A stretch of 64,000 nt of DNA, taken from NCBI GenBank assembly GCA_963720735.1, contig CAVRGL010000001.1:310001-374000 (forward strand), written 5' to 3'. This document shows positions 27,364 through 35,537 of this stretch, in pieces. How positions within the stretch are numbered: position 1 is the first letter of the stretch; each line of letters opens with the position of its first letter. The stretch is from JBBRHQ01 sp963720735 (GTDB taxonomy: Bacteria; Actinomycetota; Thermoleophilia; Solirubrobacterales; 70-9). The notes under the pieces were generated by a model that searched no databases, was not told the origin of the DNA, and saw nothing but the letters and a program-made list of their open reading frames with translations. A program made the translations under genes and the position numbers.

Positions 27364-27394
27364 GGTTGCATCTGCCCTTCCTCTGTCTTAGGGG

Positions 27395-28256
27395 TCACTC
27401 CCTGAGGAACGCGTCGAGGTCGCCGGCGAACTCGGCGTGGTGCTGGAACAGGAACCCGTGCGCCGCGTCGGGGTAGATCTTCACCCGCGCCTGCGGGATC
27501 AGGCCGGCGAGCAGGTAGGAGAGGTGCGGCAGGATCATCGGGTCGCCATCGCCGTTGGCCACGAACACGGGCATACCGATCGCGCCGACCCGCTGCAGCT
27601 GGCCGTGGTCCGGGATGCCCCAGTCGCACACCGCGTCGTATTGAGCCTGCCGGGTCTGCCAGGTCGTCTGTTTGTCCCGATCGTCGCGCCGTGCGGTCAG
27701 CCGCCCCAGGGTTTCCACGCCCGCTTGCCGGCTCTCGGCCGAGCGCGCGAAGAAGACATCGAGGTACCCGTCGGGATTGCGCTCGGGAGCGCCCACAGCT
27801 CCGATCACCTCGGGTGCCCAGCCGTGCATCCCGGCGGCGCCCCGCGGGGCTGCCGACGCGAGAGCCAGGCGACGGACTGCCGCTGGCCTGATCAGCGCGA
27901 TCTCCTGGGCGACGAAGCTGCCTATGGAGAACCCGAGGAGGTCAACCGCGTCGAGCTCGAGGGCCTCGAGGAACGCGATGGCATCGTGCGCCATCTGCGT
28001 GATCGTGCTCGGCGTCGTGCCCGTCGATCCGCCCACCCCGGCGTTGTCGAACGTCACGACCCGCCGGTCGCGTGCCAGCGCGTCGACCAGCGCGGGATCC
28101 CAGTTGTCGAGGTTCCCGCGGAAATGCTGGAGGAGCACGAGCGGCGGTGTCCCTTCGCCGACCTGGCGATACGCGTAGTCGACCCCGTTCGCGGCGCTGA
28201 CCATTCTGTTGGGCAGCCGCCAGGTATTCGCTGGTGGGGGCTGACGTCGCGCTCAT
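27395..28256 (-). CDS. Alpha/beta hydrolase (start separated by a likely 1-base indel)
   Basis: Alpha/beta hydrolase of about 285 residues. Oxyanion block LVLLQHFRGNLDNWDPALVD, nucleophile elbow GFSIGS, acid in NGDGDPMI and His in DAAHGFLF. The long open frame starts only at an internal ATG (28204) with no ribosome binding site, while the ATG at 28256 overlaps the upstream gene's stop by 4 bases and begins MSATSAP. Removing one base from the CCCCC run (plus-strand ggggg at 28236-28240) fuses them smoothly through PNRMVSAANGVDYAYR. Related to haloperoxidase-type or carboxylesterase hydrolases. Confidence 0.8.
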
Positions 28257-28714
28257 GTCCGTTCAGCGTCGCCGGCGAGGAAGTGCTCGGCGTGCGGGGT
28301 GTCGGCGAGCTTCTCGCGTAGCAGACGGGAGAAGAACATCACCGAGCTCAGCGGCCGGTAGTTGGCTGCGATGTGCTGGGCCTTCCCGTCGGCGTTGAAG
28401 GTGATCAGGTGGACGGCCCCGAGCGGCCTGCCGCCAACTTCGGCGGTGTAGTCCTCGATGAAGCTGTTGTCTCCCCAGGGGCCGGCGAAGTTGAAGTCCT
28501 GGCGGTCGTACAGCTGGCGGACGCCGCCGATGACGGCGCGGACGGCGTCCGCGCCCTGCACGACGCCGTCGAGCAGCGACCCCTCCAGGGTGATGTCGTC
28601 GGCCATCTTGTCCACCCAGGCCGGGTAGTAGTCCGCGAACCTGCCGGCGGGATCGCCCCTTCCCAGGTAGGTGGGAACGCCGTCGGTCGATTTGGTGTCG
28701 GGGACGTTGCTCAT
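28253..28714 (-). CDS. SnoaL-like / NTF2-fold protein
   Basis: 153 residues beginning MSNVPDTKSTDGVPTYL. RFADYYPAWVDKMADDITLEGSLLDGVVQGADAVRAVI is the helical part and barrel entry; FIEDYTAEVGGRPLGAVHLITFNADGKAQHIAANYRPL the beta sheet typical of SnoaL-like polyketide-cyclase-fold proteins. It overlaps the alpha/beta hydrolase start by 4 bases, so the two are co-translated; such pairs are frequent in actinobacterial detoxification clusters. Longer start (28801) rejected. Confidence 0.8.
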   Translation of the reverse strand: MSNVPDTKSTDGVPTYLGRGDPAGRFADYYPAWVDKMADDITLEGSLLDGVVQGADAVRAVIGGVRQLYDRQDFNFAGPWGDNSFIEDYTAEVGGRPLGAVHLITFNADGKAQHIAANYRPLSSVMFFSRLLREKLADTPHAEHFLAGDAERT

Positions 28715-28817
28715 GGCGTCAGGCTCGCCTTCGCGTGGGGGCGCGTCGCGAGGCCAGAAACCGTTCCGGGGAGAACCTACACCTGAAATGCCGGCATTCA
28801 AAACGCTCGATGCGAAG

Positions 28818-29285
28818 CTAGCCGGCCTGCGCCGCTCCCGCTCCGCCGTTCCGGGTTTCGATGGCCTTGACCGCCCTCTCGAACGCGCCTTTCAGCTTGC
28901 CCTTGCCGACGGTCCCGAGCACAACCCCGAGCACCCGCCCCTTCAGGTTCTTCCCGTCGCGCACGACGACGTAGTCCACCTCGGTTGTCCCATCGGGCTG
29001 GCGCTTGAAGGTGTAGGTGTGGCTAGGACCATCTGCCCATGTGTTGGAGTCCGTGGTCGTGAGGACGACGTGGTTGGGATCGGACCAGTCGTAGTGCAGC
29101 CGTTCCCAGATGCCGCCCGAGCCCTCCGTGACGTCGGCGTCGGTGGGGCCCCGGTCGTGCACCTCGAGGTCGTCGTCGGCGCTGTTTTCGAAGAGCTCCT
29201 TGCGACCCGGTCCGAAGTCGGTGAGCCCGGCGATGAACTGCTCGGGCGTCGAGGTGGTCGTCTGGTGGAGGTGAATCGTGGCCAT
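28818..29285 (-). CDS. SRPBCC family protein
   Basis: 155-residue START/Bet v1-type (SRPBCC) protein: MATIHLHQTTTSTPEQFIAGL, then LEVHDRGPTDADVTEGSGGIWERLHYDW, HTYTFKRQPDGTTEVDYVVVRDGKN and a basic helical end. It would bind a hydrophobic ligand in a helix-grip pocket. AAGGAG precedes the ATG at 29285. It lies downstream of the UBP zinc-finger gene, with 34 bases between, likely the same transcript. Confidence 0.78.
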   Translation of the reverse strand: MATIHLHQTTTSTPEQFIAGLTDFGPGRKELFENSADDDLEVHDRGPTDADVTEGSGGIWERLHYDWSDPNHVVLTTTDSNTWADGPSHTYTFKRQPDGTTEVDYVVVRDGKNLKGRVLGVVLGTVGKGKLKGAFERAVKAIETRNGGAGAAQAG

Positions 29286-29319
29286 GCGCGCTCCTTGCTT
29301 CGGTGTATGAGCCTTCAAG

Positions 29320-29634
29320 TCATCCAGCAAGCGGTGAGGGCGGGATCCGGGTCTCGCCCTGCACGCTGGCGATCAGCATGGCGACGTCGTCCACGAAACA
29401 CCACGACCAATCCTCGCCTGGCTCCAGGGATCGGATCAGAGGATGGCCGCTGCTCTCGGCGTGGGCGCTCGCGTGACGGTTGGGTGAGTCGTCACAGCAC
29501 CCAACCTTGCCGCACTCCAGGCAGATCCGTAGATGCAGCCATCGGCCACCGCTTGCCAGGCACTCCTCGCAACCCTCGACGGATTCGGGAAGCCGCGTGA
29601 TCTGAACCTGATCGAGGTGGGTGCAGGTGGGCAT
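29320..29634 (-). CDS. UBP-type zinc finger protein
   Basis: 104-residue single ZnF-UBP domain: CTHLDQVQI, CEECLASGGRWLHLRICLECGKVGCCDDSPNRHASAHAESSGHPLI, then PGEDWSWCFVDD. All Cys/His zinc ligands appear intact. In eukaryotes the fold binds free ubiquitin C-termini; bacterial members are common in actinobacteria with unknown ligand. It follows the CNBD/thioredoxin-reductase-like gene by 24 bases. This pairing appears repeatedly in actinobacteria to my knowledge and suggests a functional link. Confidence 0.87.
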   Translation of the reverse strand: MPTCTHLDQVQITRLPESVEGCEECLASGGRWLHLRICLECGKVGCCDDSPNRHASAHAESSGHPLIRSLEPGEDWSWCFVDDVAMLIASVQGETRIPPSPLAG

Positions 29635-29658
29635 AGTTTCGGCCTTTCCTTCCTCAGG

Positions 29659-31335
29659 CTAGAGGGCGGCGAGCCGGTCGTGGATTAACCGGACCGCCAT
29701 TGACCCCTCGCCGACCGCGGAGGCGACGCGTTTGATCGATCCGGAACGGACATCGCCGACCGCGAAGATCCCGGGTCGGCTGGTCTCCAGGAAGAATGGG
29801 GGATCGCCGTTGTGCTCCGCGAGTGCCCCGTCCTGGACATCGCGGCCGGTGCGCAGAAATCCGGCGCCGTCGGTAGCCAGCTGGCCTTCCAGCCACTCGG
29901 TATGGGGCGAAGCGCCGATGAAGACGAACAGCGCCCTCGCCGGGACCGCACTCCGCTCTCCGGAGCGGGTGTCGGCAACGGTGACCGTCTCCAGCTCGCG
30001 CTCGCCGCCGAGCTCGACCACCTCCGAGTGGAGGCAGACCTGGACCAAGTCGTTGCGCTCGATCTGATCGACGAGATACCGCGACATCGACTTCGCCAGA
30101 TCACCGCCCCGAATCAGGAGCCGGCATTGCGACGCGTGCCGGGACAGGAACATCGCTGCCTGGCCGGCTGAGTTTCCGCCGCCGACGATCAGAACCGGAT
30201 CGCCGGTGCAGAGCTGCGCCTCCGCCTGGGTGGCGGCGTAGTAAACCCCGCCCATCTCGAACTCGTCGAGCCGCGGCACATCAAGGCGGCGGTATTGCGC
30301 CCCGGTGGCGATGACCACGGTGCGTCCGGTTGCGGCATCGCCGTTCGAGAGCTCGATCTCATGGCGCCCGGGTTCACTGGTCATCCGGACGGCCGCGGCC
30401 GGCACAGCCAGGCGCGCACCGAACTTGACCGCCTGGACACCGGCACGCTGGGCCAGCTCGCTGCCCGACACTCCGGCGGGGAAACCGAGGTAGTTCTCGA
30501 TCCTTGCCGATGTCCCGGCCTGGCCGCCGGTGGCGACTGCCTCCACTCCCTGAATGTCGAGCCCCTCTGAAGCGGCGTATAGCGCCGCCGCCAACCCGGC
30601 CGGCCCGGCGCCGACGACCACCAGGTCGCATAGCGCCGGGGCCGCGCCTCTTGACCCGAGGCCGATTGCCCTACCCAACGCGGCATTGGTCGGGTTGCGG
30701 AGAATCTCACCTCCGCCGGCGATCACGACCGGGGTCTGCTCGGGCTCAATGGCGAGACCATCCAGAAGGGCGTCCGCGTCGTCGTCCTCTTCCAGATCGA
30801 TCCATTGGTGTGGCATGCGGTTGCGAGCAAGAAACTCGCGAAGCCGGCGCGAGTCGGGCGAGAACCGTGAGCCGATCAGCTTGATTCCCGTTTCGGCCTC
30901 GATCAGGATCGAGCGCCGGGCCATGAAAGCACCGAGGATGATGTCGCTTAGCACCATGTCCTCTGCGACGATCTCGCGCAGCTTCTCCACCGGGACCTGG
31001 ATCACCTCTCCGCCGTCGCTGACCACCCCGCTCAGATAGAGCCGCTGGCCGGTCAGCATGCTGAGCTCGCCCAGGAACTGGTGCCGGCCGAAGACGGCGA
31101 CGACCCTGTTCTCCCTTCCGTGTCCCTGAACGATCGCTACGGACCCCGACTCGATGACGAAGAAGTCGGAGCCGGCGTCGCCCTCGGCGAAAAGGACATC
31201 ACCATGAGCCATGGTGCGGCTGCGGCCGAGCCCCCGAAATCGCGCTATCTGCTCCTCGTCCAAGCGCGGGGAGGAGCCGTCGCGGTCAGGGGTCGCGGGG
31301 AGCCCTGGGGCAATTGGCGGGTTATCTCCGCTCAC
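29659..31335 (-). CDS. cNMP-binding / glutaredoxin-like / thioredoxin-reductase-like fusion
   Basis: 558 residues, three domains. Residues 25-145: cyclic-nucleotide-binding (FAEGDAGSDFFVIESGSVAIV and FLGELSMLTGQR). Residues 150-227: glutaredoxin-like fold (KLIGSRFSPDSRRLREFL, TPVVIAGGGEILRNPT) without a CxxC. Residues 235-558: FAD/NAD(P) oxidoreductase of the thioredoxin-reductase type (VVGAGPAGLAAALYA at 241-255, GGGNSAGQ at 385-392, GIFAVGDVRSG near the end). The redox CxxC expected near 364-371 is replaced by VYYAATQA, so it cannot be a classical thioredoxin reductase. Ligand-gated flavoprotein of unknown substrate. GTG start overlaps the DsbA relic's stop. Confidence 0.88.
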   Translation of the reverse strand: MSGDNPPIAPGLPATPDRDGSSPRLDEEQIARFRGLGRSRTMAHGDVLFAEGDAGSDFFVIESGSVAIVQGHGRENRVVAVFGRHQFLGELSMLTGQRLYLSGVVSDGGEVIQVPVEKLREIVAEDMVLSDIILGAFMARRSILIEAETGIKLIGSRFSPDSRRLREFLARNRMPHQWIDLEEDDDADALLDGLAIEPEQTPVVIAGGGEILRNPTNAALGRAIGLGSRGAAPALCDLVVVGAGPAGLAAALYAASEGLDIQGVEAVATGGQAGTSARIENYLGFPAGVSGSELAQRAGVQAVKFGARLAVPAAAVRMTSEPGRHEIELSNGDAATGRTVVIATGAQYRRLDVPRLDEFEMGGVYYAATQAEAQLCTGDPVLIVGGGNSAGQAAMFLSRHASQCRLLIRGGDLAKSMSRYLVDQIERNDLVQVCLHSEVVELGGERELETVTVADTRSGERSAVPARALFVFIGASPHTEWLEGQLATDGAGFLRTGRDVQDGALAEHNGDPPFFLETSRPGIFAVGDVRSGSIKRVASAVGEGSMAVRLIHDRLAAL

Positions 31336-31583
31336 GGCTGCTGCTCCCTCAGCGCAGCGGGGATGCCCTGCGCGAGCTGCCGCCAGTGACCCACTAGCCG
31401 CTCGCCGCCGACGAAGAACGTGGACGTGCCGTGAACGCCCGCCTTCCTGCTACCGGCGACATCTTCGAGGAAGCGCTCGCAGTAGGTACGGCCGCGAATC
31501 GCCGACCCGACCTCGGCTGGCTCCAGATCGAGCCTTCCTCCCACAGCGCGTGCGCTTGCCAGAATCTCCCAAACTTCCGCAAA
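31332..31583 (-). pseudogene. DsbA-family thioredoxin-fold protein, C-terminal remnant
   Basis: About 84 residues match the last third of DsbA/FrnE-type proteins: GRLDLEPAEVGSAI, FLEDVAGSRKAGVHGTSTFFVGGERL (conserved cis-Pro region, here GTSTFFV) and the end helix. The N-terminal CPxC-bearing half is absent, and upstream sequence is non-coding. The stop overlaps the next gene's GTG by 4 bases, so the ancestral gene was coupled to the cNMP/flavoprotein gene. A short residual product cannot be excluded. Confidence 0.6.
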
Positions 31584-31801
31584 TTGGGACTTGATAGACG
31601 GGCGTGACGGCCACCCTAGTCGGTTCTCAACCTGTTGGCTACCTGCCCCTGGGAGACCCAGGGGAAACATCACCAGCCGTTTACACGGGAGGGCGACGAA
31701 GGGGCGAGGCTAGGCCCCTCTCGAACCGCCGATCCTTCGCATTCCCTGACCATGGATCGCAGCGGCCGACTCAAAGCCCACGGCTCGCTCATGGCGGTTC
31801 C

Positions 31802-31840
31802 CAAGGAGGCGCCAGTGTCGAGGAGACGGGCGCCTCCTTG
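31802..31840 (+). terminator. Terminator-like hairpin, 12-bp stem
   Basis: Perfect stem caaggaggcgcc / ggcgcctccttg with a 15-base loop, followed on the plus strand by cttttc. It resembles an intrinsic terminator for a plus-strand transcript, yet no plus-strand gene ends upstream, so any transcript ending here would be non-coding. Confidence 0.5.
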
Positions 31841-31926
31841 CTTTTCGAGGCGCTCGAGAGCTGCCCGTCGAAGGGGCCTAGACGCCGGAAGCCCGGGCCG
31901 ATCTGGACGGATCGGACGGGGCATCC

Positions 31927-31943
31927 GGTACCAAAGTGGTACC
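31927..31943. promoter_or_regulatory. GGTACCA-AAG-TGGTACC dyad
   Basis: Perfect 7-bp inverted repeat with a 3-base spacer. Twelve bases (CAAAGTGGTACC) recur at 24948-24959, also in a gene-free stretch. A dimeric regulator (for instance a toxin-antitoxin repressor) could bind such a site, but no such gene is adjacent. Confidence 0.3.
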
Positions 31944-32043
31944 CAACCAGAGCCCGGCAAGGCGTTGTGGGCTCGTTTCCGGGCTCGTTTCCCCCCTGCT
32001 ACGACCCGGGGACAGTGGCGTTCTTCGTTGCTCGAGTCCGGCG

Positions 32044-33576
32044 CTACCACGAGTGAAGCGCCCGCATCCGTGAGGCCTTCTTGAACTGGTGCCCTTCCAT
32101 GCGGCCAAGCAGATCATCGAGGAGGTTCACCGCGTCGATCACGAAGGGGCCCTTGTTCAGCATCACGCACTCAGCCCGCTCGGCCATCGCGGCATCGGTG
32201 ATCTCGGCCCGGGCCCCGACCCCTTTGTGGACGAAGTTGTCCAGGACCTGAGTCGCCCAGATCACCGGAACGTGCGCCGCCTCGCAGAGCCACAGCAGCT
32301 CCTCCTCGAGCTCCGCCAGGCGACGGTAGCCCAGTTCGACCGCAAGATCGCCCCGCGCGATCATCACCGCAAGCGGCTGTCGGCCCGCCGCCTGTACGAT
32401 CAGCTCAGGCAGGTTGCGGATCGCAAGCTTGGTCTCGATCTTCGCCACCAAGGCGATCGAATTGGGCCGTTCGAGGCGCTTGGCCAGCTCCCCTTGGAGG
32501 AGCTCGATGTCGCCGGCGCGCTGTGCGAACGAGTAACCAACCATGTCGGCCGTCGCAGCGATCACATCGAGATCGCGCAGGTCCTTCGCAGTCAAAGGGC
32601 TGAGGCGGAGTTCCGTGTCGGGGAAGTTCAACCCCTTGTCCGCCCGCAGGCGCCCGCCATTGGGTTTGGTGCGGGTCACTCGAAGAACCGCGCCGGCTAC
32701 GTCGCGGCGCTCGACGATGGCCCCGAGCTTGCCTTCATCGATCCACACCAAGTCTCCAGGCTTGAGCTGACCGAGCACCTCCGGGAGGGAGACCTCGAAT
32801 CGGCCAGCGAACCCCCCCTGGACGCGCGGCGCCGCGGCCGCCCGCATCAGCAGGCGATCGCCGTTGTGGAGGCGCAGATCGGCGGGCGCCTCCACCGCAG
32901 CGGTGCGGGCGCGAGGACCGCAGATGTCCATGCACACGCCGCATGGCCTCCCCGTCTCCGCCACGGCACGACGCACCTGCGCGGCCATCGCCGTCCAGAC
33001 CTGGGCATCGGCGTGGGCACAGTTGATTCGTGCCACGTCCATTCCGCTGCGCACGAGGTCCAAGACCAGCCCATGGTCGCTCGCAGCCTCGGAGGGGAGG
33101 GTCACCATAATCCGCACCCCCCGGTTTCGCGGCGGCGGCCCGAGCGCTGCCTCGCTCTGCGCGCGCAGCAGATCGTGTCCGCGGAAGAACTCAACGATGC
33201 TGGGCGGAGCCGGTGAACCGCGTGTCGAGGATTCGAGACGCTCCAGGACTGAGATCACCGCATCGATGTTTTCAAGCACTCGAGCCTCGCATCGGCCGAG
33301 TGAGGAGAGCCCCCACGCCATCAGCTCCAGCTGGAGCTCGCGCAACTCGTGGTGTCGCAGCGCGATGTAGTAGGCGAGGTTCCCCGCGCTTGGCAGAAAC
33401 GAGGACCGGTGGATGCGGGGTCGCCAGCGTCCGAGGATCTCATCACCCTCGCGAGCAACGTCCGCCCGCAGGGCCCTCAACGCCTCGAGGAGCTGCGCCG
33501 CGCTTCTCTCGCCGCCAACCGGTCGTTCCTGCTCCACCGCCGCGTTGGCCACGGTCACCGGCCGCCGGACCGCCAT
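32044..33576 (-). CDS. Divergent pyruvate kinase-like protein
   Basis: 510 residues. Residues 1-150 are a helical extension (LLEALRALRADV, IHRSSFLPSAGNLAYYIALR). The rest is the pyruvate kinase barrel: RIMVTLPSEAASD, MDVARINCAHAD, VWIDEGKLGAIVER, ALVAKIETKLAIRNLPELI, VMIARGDLAVELGY and PVIWATQVLDNFVHKG. The KGPEIRT signature of true pyruvate kinase is CGPRART here, and the C-terminal allosteric domain is missing. Either a specialised pyruvate kinase or a phosphotransferase/PEP-binding paralogue. Last gene of an operon with a helical protein and a CYTH phosphatase-type protein. Confidence 0.8.
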   Translation of the reverse strand: MAVRRPVTVANAAVEQERPVGGERSAAQLLEALRALRADVAREGDEILGRWRPRIHRSSFLPSAGNLAYYIALRHHELRELQLELMAWGLSSLGRCEARVLENIDAVISVLERLESSTRGSPAPPSIVEFFRGHDLLRAQSEAALGPPPRNRGVRIMVTLPSEAASDHGLVLDLVRSGMDVARINCAHADAQVWTAMAAQVRRAVAETGRPCGVCMDICGPRARTAAVEAPADLRLHNGDRLLMRAAAAPRVQGGFAGRFEVSLPEVLGQLKPGDLVWIDEGKLGAIVERRDVAGAVLRVTRTKPNGGRLRADKGLNFPDTELRLSPLTAKDLRDLDVIAATADMVGYSFAQRAGDIELLQGELAKRLERPNSIALVAKIETKLAIRNLPELIVQAAGRQPLAVMIARGDLAVELGYRRLAELEEELLWLCEAAHVPVIWATQVLDNFVHKGVGARAEITDAAMAERAECVMLNKGPFVIDAVNLLDDLLGRMEGHQFKKASRMRALHSW

Positions 33577-33598
33577 CGGGCGCCGGCCGCGCCCGCGC

Positions 33599-34096
33599 TC
33601 ACAGCGCGCCGCTCGCGGCGACGATCGGACCGTCGAGCCAGGCGCAAAGATCAGCAGCCAGCCCGACCCCGACGGTCAGCCGATCGAACAGGGCCGCCGT
33701 CGGCACGTCGGGGGCTGTGATCGCCGTCTGGTTCGCTCTGAAGGCCGCTTTCCAATCGGCGGCCGGCGCCCGGGAGCGCAGCCATTCTGGTTCCGGCTCC
33801 TCCTCGGCGATCAGTTGGGCCAAGCGGTCTTCGCTCGGGCGGACCTGGGCCAGCAGCTCCTCGCCCTCGAACAACCCTCTTGCCGCCGCCAGGGCCGCGG
33901 CTCCGTATTCGATGCAGCGCGAGATCAACTCGGCGCCTCGGCTCGCATCGGGCCGCTCCCCCAGGGCCTCCAGCGCTGCGACGACTCTTACTCCGGCTTC
34001 CTCCACGCGAACTCGAGGCGAGGGGTCGCTGCCCGGAGCGCTGTCGAGGTCCGTGCTTCGCTCGAACATCACCGAGAGGGCCTGCTCCTGATTCAT
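33599..34096 (-). CDS. Hypothetical helical protein, 165 aa
   Basis: MNQEQALSVMFERSTDLDSAP then alternating charged helices (VRVVAALEALGERPDASRGAEL, CIEYGAAALAAARGLFEGEELLAQV). No known domain recognised. Its ATG overlaps the CYTH gene's stop by 4 bases and the pyruvate-kinase-like gene starts 22 bases downstream, so it is the middle gene of a tight three-gene operon. A longer open frame start at 34129 is disfavoured by the overlap arrangement. Confidence 0.65.
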   Translation of the reverse strand: MNQEQALSVMFERSTDLDSAPGSDPSPRVRVEEAGVRVVAALEALGERPDASRGAELISRCIEYGAAALAAARGLFEGEELLAQVRPSEDRLAQLIAEEEPEPEWLRSRAPAADWKAAFRANQTAITAPDVPTAALFDRLTVGVGLAADLCAWLDGPIVAASGAL

Positions 34097-34608
34097 GATC
34101 TCGGCCGAACCGGCGCGGGCATTCCACACGTCGCCAGCTTCCTGTTGGCATAGCCAGGCTCACCTGTCAACTCTGGGCCCATCCATTCCGGCGGGTCAAA
34201 CGACTCGCTGAGCTGCTCCGAGCTGAACTCGACCTCTGCGGTGATCAGGCCCTCCAGGGGGCCCTTGTAGACGTCGATCTCGGCCTCCCCCGCGTCAATC
34301 GAAACGTAATGGCGCAACTTGCGAAGCCGCCGCCCCTCCGTCAGTGGCCACAGAGCGGCAAACTGCTCGCCGCCAAGCCCGACCTCAGCCTCGGTTCGTC
34401 GCTGTCCGCGACCATGCTTGATCGTCAGGTAAGACTGATCGCCGAGTCTTCGCAAGCGCACCTCGACGTCCTCGCTTTCAATCGCCAGATACCCCTGGTC
34501 GATTTCCTCAACCCGGCAATCCGCAAGCCAATCGGGAGCACGTGGGACGAGGAACTTTCGCTCGATCTCAAGAGTCAGGGTTCGAGCATAAGGAACGGTT
34601 TGCGCCAC
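34093..34608 (-). CDS. CYTH-domain protein (triphosphate tunnel metalloenzyme)
   Basis: 171-residue CYTH domain. The signature EIERKFLV (14-21) and charged strands VEVRLRRLGDQSYLTIKHGRGQRRTEAEVGL, LRKLRHYVSIDAGEAEIDVYKGPLEGLITAEVEF line the tunnel that binds triphosphates with divalent metal. Activities in the superfamily include tripolyphosphatase, thiamine triphosphatase and adenylate cyclase; which applies is unknown. First gene of the operon with the pyruvate-kinase-like enzyme, hinting at high-energy phosphate chemistry (inference). Confidence 0.88.
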   Translation of the reverse strand: MAQTVPYARTLTLEIERKFLVPRAPDWLADCRVEEIDQGYLAIESEDVEVRLRRLGDQSYLTIKHGRGQRRTEAEVGLGGEQFAALWPLTEGRRLRKLRHYVSIDAGEAEIDVYKGPLEGLITAEVEFSSEQLSESFDPPEWMGPELTGEPGYANRKLATCGMPAPVRPRS

Positions 34609-34900
34609 CTGTGACTACGGTGTGAACGGTCCGATCGGTTGGCTTCTTCCCGTTGTGAAGCTCCCCTTGAAGGTCCCGCTACGGGGCCCGCACCGATCAA
34701 TTCCGATACGGGAGGCACCGGGTTCTAGCTCCCACTCCGCGCTACAGCGGCACTGTCCAAATGGGGTCGGGCGGTTTCAGGCTGAGAATGCGCGAGCGAG
34801 ATGTAACAGGCTCGTTACACCCCCGAGGCGCCACGCACCTAGCGTTCCTGCTCTGTCGGACCCTGACAGAGAACTGCCTGCCTTCGTCGAAGGATCAGCC

Positions 34901-35401
34901 TTGCTTGAGGGCGCCTATCGGATGGCGCGCTCTGCCCACGGCAGACCAGGGCATGGTGCAACCGGCATCGACCATCCGGTGGCCGTTGCTGAGCTACTGA
35001 GCGAGCGGGGATTTGAGGAGACGGTCGTCGCGGCCGCCCTGCTCCACGACACCGTCGAGGACACGCCCATGTCGAGCAAGGAGATTTCTGAAGCATTCGG
35101 GCTCGAGGTTGCGGAGCTGGTGGCGGAGATGACCGAGAACCCTAGGATTGAGCCCTATCCCGCCCGCAAGGCCGAGGCCCGTAGCCGAGCGATGCGCGAT
35201 CGACGGGCAGCGGCCATCTATGCGGCCGACAAGCTCGCCAACACCCGCGAGCTTCTCGCCAGCCACGAAGACGTGCGCGGCGAGAGACTCGATCACTACA
35301 TAAAGACCCTCCGTCTTCTGTCCGACGGTCGCCCGGACCTTCCTTTCCTTTCGGAGTTGTCGGAGGAGCTGACGAAGCTTGTCGACCGGGAGACTGGCTA
35401 A
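34901..35401 (+). CDS. HD-domain phosphohydrolase (RelA/SpoT hydrolase-like)
   Basis: 166-residue HD hydrolase of the (p)ppGpp-hydrolase/MESH1 type. RMARSAHGRPGHGATGIDHPVAVAELL (first His), VAAALLHDTVEDTPM (HD motif), YAADKLANTREL (second Asp region) and YIKTLRLLSDGRPDLPFL are seen. No synthetase domain, so a small alarmone hydrolase is the likely role. TTG at 34901 chosen for the GAAGGA upstream and family length; the frame is open to a GTG at 34622 but that stretch looks non-coding. The 290 bases upstream, divergent from the CYTH operon, hold no gene. Confidence 0.8.
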   Translation: MLEGAYRMARSAHGRPGHGATGIDHPVAVAELLSERGFEETVVAAALLHDTVEDTPMSSKEISEAFGLEVAELVAEMTENPRIEPYPARKAEARSRAMRDRRAAAIYAADKLANTRELLASHEDVRGERLDHYIKTLRLLSDGRPDLPFLSELSEELTKLVDRETG

Positions 35402-35537
35402 CGACCAGTCGCCCTTTGTTGAGCACCAACATCAAGCCGTGCCCCTCCTCTCTTTGGAAGCTCGGAACCAGAAAAGCAGCGAGGGTCGTTCACCGAAGGG
35501 GCCTAGAGGGCAAGAAACGCGCCTCCGAAAATAGTAG

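Larger units (their letters stand above)
31584..32043. other. 460-base non-coding, highly structured interval
   Basis: No credible gene. It holds a 8-bp hairpin (31646-31664), a small hairpin around 31700-31719, a 12-bp terminator-like hairpin (31802-31840), a 10-base inverted repeat pairing 31710-31719 with 31872-31881, a GGTACCA/TGGTACC dyad (31927-31943), and a tandem copy of gggctcgtttcc near 31970-31995. This density of pairing suggests a regulatory or small RNA, or the scar of lost genes. Confidence 0.45.

Noticed and set aside
31690..31890. tmRNA, SRP RNA or RNase P RNA in the structured interval
   Set aside because: None of the diagnostic conserved sequences (T-arm and tag frame of tmRNA, GGAAGCAGCC of SRP RNA) are present.
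31604..32056. Plus-strand 150-residue open frame in the structured interval
   Set aside because: Composition is atypical, it crosses strong hairpins, and no ribosome binding site is visible.
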